The notes beneath the pieces are model-generated. The model worked only from the letters and a program-made list of their open reading frames with translations, did no database searches and was not told the origin of the DNA. From assembly GCF_900129365.1 (NCBI RefSeq), contig NZ_FQVM01000027.1, positions 1 to 33,579 on the forward strand: 33,579 bases of DNA. The letters run 5' to 3'. The DNA is from Clostridium fallax. Lineage in GTDB: Bacteria; Bacillota; Clostridia; Clostridiales; Clostridiaceae. Position numbers and translations under genes: made by a program. Below are positions 31,315 through 33,579 of the stretch, piece by piece (within the stretch, counting starts at the first letter, position 1; every line of letters starts with the position of its first letter).

Positions 31315-33228
31315 TTACTTTAAAACTTGATTTATAAATTCCTTATAATTTTTTACTTCTAATAAACTTGCAAATTTACTAGAATTAGAAATTACATTAC
31401 TTAACCAATCAAAAAATACCCTTAAAATCCTATGATCTTCCTCTTTAACAGCAAATAAAATTACAAATCTTACATCAAAATCTCCCCATTTAATTGGATT
31501 ATCTAATATTGCAATACTTAAAGAAGATTTATTTGAAATTTGTCCATTAAAACTGTGTGGAATGGCAAAACCATAGGCAAAAGATGTTGCCGACATTTTC
31601 TCTCTCTGTAATACACTACTTTTAAAATCTTTCTTTACATATCCTTTTTTATATAAGTTATCACACATTCTTGTAATAAGATCAAAAGAACTTTTTACAT
31701 TAACATGTGTATAGAAAAACTCCTCCTTTACTAACTTTAATATTAGAAGTTTAAAATCTTCTCTACATCTTAATCTATCTAAATTATTTAAAGCTTGAAA
31801 AATCCTACTTTCATCTTCATAATCTACAAATAAAGAAATTTGCAATGTTAAAATATCTAAACTATGTTTTAATGGAAGTGTTGTTAAAATTAAGTCTGGT
31901 TTTAACCTTAAGATAACTGACTCTTCAAAAAAATTCATGCTTTCTATAATATCTATTCGATCTCCAAACCTGTTAAGAATTTTTTGTAAACATAAATTAG
32001 ATAATGCCTGAGTATTAGGGTATATCATAATAACCTTATATTTACATGTTAAATTTGCTCTTTCGTAAGCTGCTCCTAAGTGTAGTGCAATAAAAGCAAT
32101 CTCATTTTCTTTTATATTAATATGTATTTTTTCCTCTAATAATTTGCATACTCTAACTGCCATTTCAAATATTAATGGATATTTACGTTTTATCTCCTGT
32201 AAATACATATTATCAATTTCAATATTCTTAATTTGACGTTCTAATAATGACATAATATGCATTTCTAAACCTATCTTAAGATCATTATCAGAAGTAAAAT
32301 CAACATTAAATATCTTTTTAATATCCAAAAGGGTCTCTTCTACTAAATCTGAAACTGAATAATTAGTTTGATCTTTCACTACGTCATTTGTATAGTTAGC
32401 ACTTTTTTTGCCTAATAATAATAATGCTAATAAAACTATTTCATCTTCTACTATTTCAATTCTTATATTTTCTGCTACTTTTTTAAAAAATACTTGTGCA
32501 ATTTTATATTCTATACTATTTTGTAACTCTTCTGTATTCCTATCTGTCTTAATATAGTTATGTTTTATAATACGTTCTATAGCAATTCCTATATGAATCA
32601 TAAGCATAGGAAAGGCAAGTTCTCTAATATGATAATTGTATTCTTTAAATGTATCCTCTAATATGTCTTTAACTTCGATTAAATCAAAATCTTTATATAA
32701 AGAAGCTATCTTATTTAAATTTAAAAAATTCCCTTTTGTCTCACTTGTTAATAAATCTTTATATAATTTTCTTTTTTCCTCCTCTTTCCCAACTAATTTT
32801 ATATAATTTTTACTTTTTATAATTTTTAAACTACTATAGGGTTCAATCATCCTTTTTATCTTTTTAATATCATTATCAATAGAGTATTCTGAAATAAATA
32901 CTTTATCTTGTAAAAATATTATATTTATTTCATTTTTTTCAAATAATAATTCTTGTAAAATATAAATACATCTTTCCTCTGGAGTTTGTGGAATTATTTC
33001 AGTTAATTCAATATTTAAGCTTTTTATTTTGTCCTTATTAATTCTGTATCCATATTTTAAATTAGATTCAATTAATATATCTTCATAAAACTTATTAATT
33101 TTTACAATATCACTTCTAATAGTCCTATCTGATACCCCCATTAAATTAGCTAATTCTCTTCCTACGACCCAATCTTTGCTTTCTTGCATAACTATAATAA
33201 TTTTTTCCTGTCTTTTATTTAGCACCAT
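31315..33228 (-). CDS. LicR/ManR-type PRD transcriptional activator
   Basis: A 637-residue multidomain regulator controlled by PTS phosphorylation. In order: N-terminal helix-turn-helix (about 1-60; VVGRELANLMGVSDRTIRSDI), PRD1 (about 190-280, H212; the usual second His position is a Leu), PRD2 (about 295-400, H324 and H383), an EIIB-like domain (about 398-480) that lacks the usual cysteine, having YPNTQALSN, and a C-terminal EIIA domain of the mannitol/fructose type (about 500-637) with H558 in AYGFAIPHSF. It should activate the adjacent PTS genes when their sugar is present. An AGAGGGG ribosome site lies close to the ATG; a GTG start at the next codon is possible. It forms a unit with the RDD gene. 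Confidence 0.92.
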   Translation of the reverse strand: MVLNKRQEKIIIVMQESKDWVVGRELANLMGVSDRTIRSDIVKINKFYEDILIESNLKYGYRINKDKIKSLNIELTEIIPQTPEERCIYILQELLFEKNEINIIFLQDKVFISEYSIDNDIKKIKRMIEPYSSLKIIKSKNYIKLVGKEEEKRKLYKDLLTSETKGNFLNLNKIASLYKDFDLIEVKDILEDTFKEYNYHIRELAFPMLMIHIGIAIERIIKHNYIKTDRNTEELQNSIEYKIAQVFFKKVAENIRIEIVEDEIVLLALLLLGKKSANYTNDVVKDQTNYSVSDLVEETLLDIKKIFNVDFTSDNDLKIGLEMHIMSLLERQIKNIEIDNMYLQEIKRKYPLIFEMAVRVCKLLEEKIHINIKENEIAFIALHLGAAYERANLTCKYKVIMIYPNTQALSNLCLQKILNRFGDRIDIIESMNFFEESVILRLKPDLILTTLPLKHSLDILTLQISLFVDYEDESRIFQALNNLDRLRCREDFKLLILKLVKEEFFYTHVNVKSSFDLITRMCDNLYKKGYVKKDFKSSVLQREKMSATSFAYGFAIPHSFNGQISNKSSLSIAILDNPIKWGDFDVRFVILFAVKEEDHRILRVFFDWLSNVISNSSKFASLLEVKNYKEFINQVLK

Positions 33229-33402
33229 ATCCCCTCTTTCATTATTAAAAAGTTATAAAAATAAAAGCATTTATTAATTAAATTAATGTTTTTATCCCCC
33301 ATTATTTTTAAACTTTCATATATTAATAATTTAATATTTTATAAAATATTTAAATACATAAATTCTTACTTATTAAAAATGAAAGCCTATTTTTTTAATT
33401 TA

Positions 33403-33408
33403 ATTATA
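33403..33408 (-). promoter_or_regulatory. -10 box of the licR promoter
   Basis: TATAAT on the minus strand, about 175 nt before the licR start, without a recognisable -35. The distance to the proposed operator is 32 nt, one less than at the PTS promoter. Confidence 0.6.
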
Positions 33409-33439
33409 CATTAATATTATTTTTCTTCTCCTTAAGTAA

Positions 33440-33457
33440 TTTCCTAATACTAGGAAA
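33440..33457. promoter_or_regulatory. Proposed LicR-type operator, licR promoter copy
   Basis: TTTCCTAATACTAGGAAA, an 18-base palindrome with core TTCCTA-N4-TAGGAA (33441-33456). It shares its core and its distance to a TATAAT box with the site at 30707-30724, which supports a common regulator, most simply the licR product acting on its own gene and on the PTS operon. Confidence 0.62.
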
Positions 33458-33478
33458 GATTAATATTTATATAAAAAA

Positions 33479-33540
33479 ATAGACCCTTAGCTAAAAAGAT
33501 TTCAAAGTCTTTAACTTTATCTAAATAACTAAGAGTCTAT
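33479..33540 (-). terminator. Terminator of a gene beyond the right edge
   Basis: On the minus strand ATAGACTCTTAG pairs with CTAAGGGTCTAT (one G-U pair) around a 38-nt loop with an inner AAAGACTTT/AAATCTTT pairing, then TTTTTTATAT follows. It should end an unseen minus-strand gene to the right. Confidence 0.72.
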
Positions 33541-33579
33541 AAATTTCATTTAAAAAAATTTTTAATATTATTCATAGTT

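Larger units (their letters stand above)
33229..33478. other. Leader and promoter region of the licR-type gene
   Basis: It holds the -10 box, the proposed operator and a leader hairpin: ATAAAAGCAT (33261-33270) pairs with ATGTTTTTAT (33286-33295) with one G-U pair, and on the minus strand T-rich sequence follows, so it may attenuate transcription 40 to 70 nt before the ATG. The rest is AT-rich without a gene. Confidence 0.5.

Noticed and set aside
1..33579. CRISPR arrays, tRNA or rRNA genes, integrase or transposase genes
   Set aside because: No regularly spaced repeats, no tRNA-like cloverleaf or rRNA segment and no recombinase motifs were seen on either strand.

Overview
The window is AT-rich, low-GC Gram-positive DNA. 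Strong AGGAGG ribosome sites, several TTG and GTG starts, a complete crt-bcd-etfB-etfA-hbd butyryl-CoA operon, a T-box leader and a Rex operator all point to Clostridium sensu stricto; a Clostridium perfringens-like chromosome is my best guess from memory of these proteins. Almost everything is on the minus strand. I see no rRNA, tRNA, CRISPR array or recognisable insertion sequence.

Layout. (1) 1-3086: nfnB (partial), nfnA and an iron-containing NADPH butanol-type alcohol dehydrogenase. (2) 3266-9415: a small membrane protein, then the crt-bcd-etfB-etfA-hbd operon transcribed leftward from a promoter that carries a near-perfect Rex operator, and the rex gene just upstream. Together these run electron bifurcation, NAD(P)H balance and butyrate/butanol formation. 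(3) 9860-13543: metal efflux. mntP sits behind a manganese-riboswitch-like leader with its own terminator; cadA (P1B ATPase) and cadC (ArsR repressor) form an operon with a perfect 10-2-10 palindromic operator. (4) 13713-15820: an orphan TPR-type protein and a solo KAP-family P-loop NTPase, convergent across a shared terminator. (5) 16138-19773: a plasmid-style cassette of a 93-aa protein, ParA ATPase, a ribbon-helix-helix protein and topoisomerase III. (6) 20103-23429: a two-helix membrane protein, two HAD hydrolases, and trpP behind a Trp-specifier T-box.

(7) 23706-33540 is the most interesting part: a PRD-regulated glycoconjugate system. A LicR-type activator and an RDD membrane protein lead into a lactose/chitobiose-family PTS (EIIA, EIIB, EIIC), a stand-alone GrdB-like protein and a MupG/DUF871 family glycosidase. 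After a strong terminator come a glycosylasparaginase, an M20 peptidase and CutC. The LicR and PTS promoters each have a TATAAT box, no good -35, and the same palindrome TTCCTA-N4-TAGGAA placed 32 or 33 nt upstream; I propose this as the LicR operator. The gene set suggests uptake and breakdown of an amino-sugar linked to amino acid or peptide, from host N-glycans or cell wall, but the substrate is inference.

Several starts were moved inward from the longest reading frame because the ribosome site lies inside the longer version (nfnA, the 3266 gene, rex, the M20 peptidase, mupG, EIIC, EIIB).
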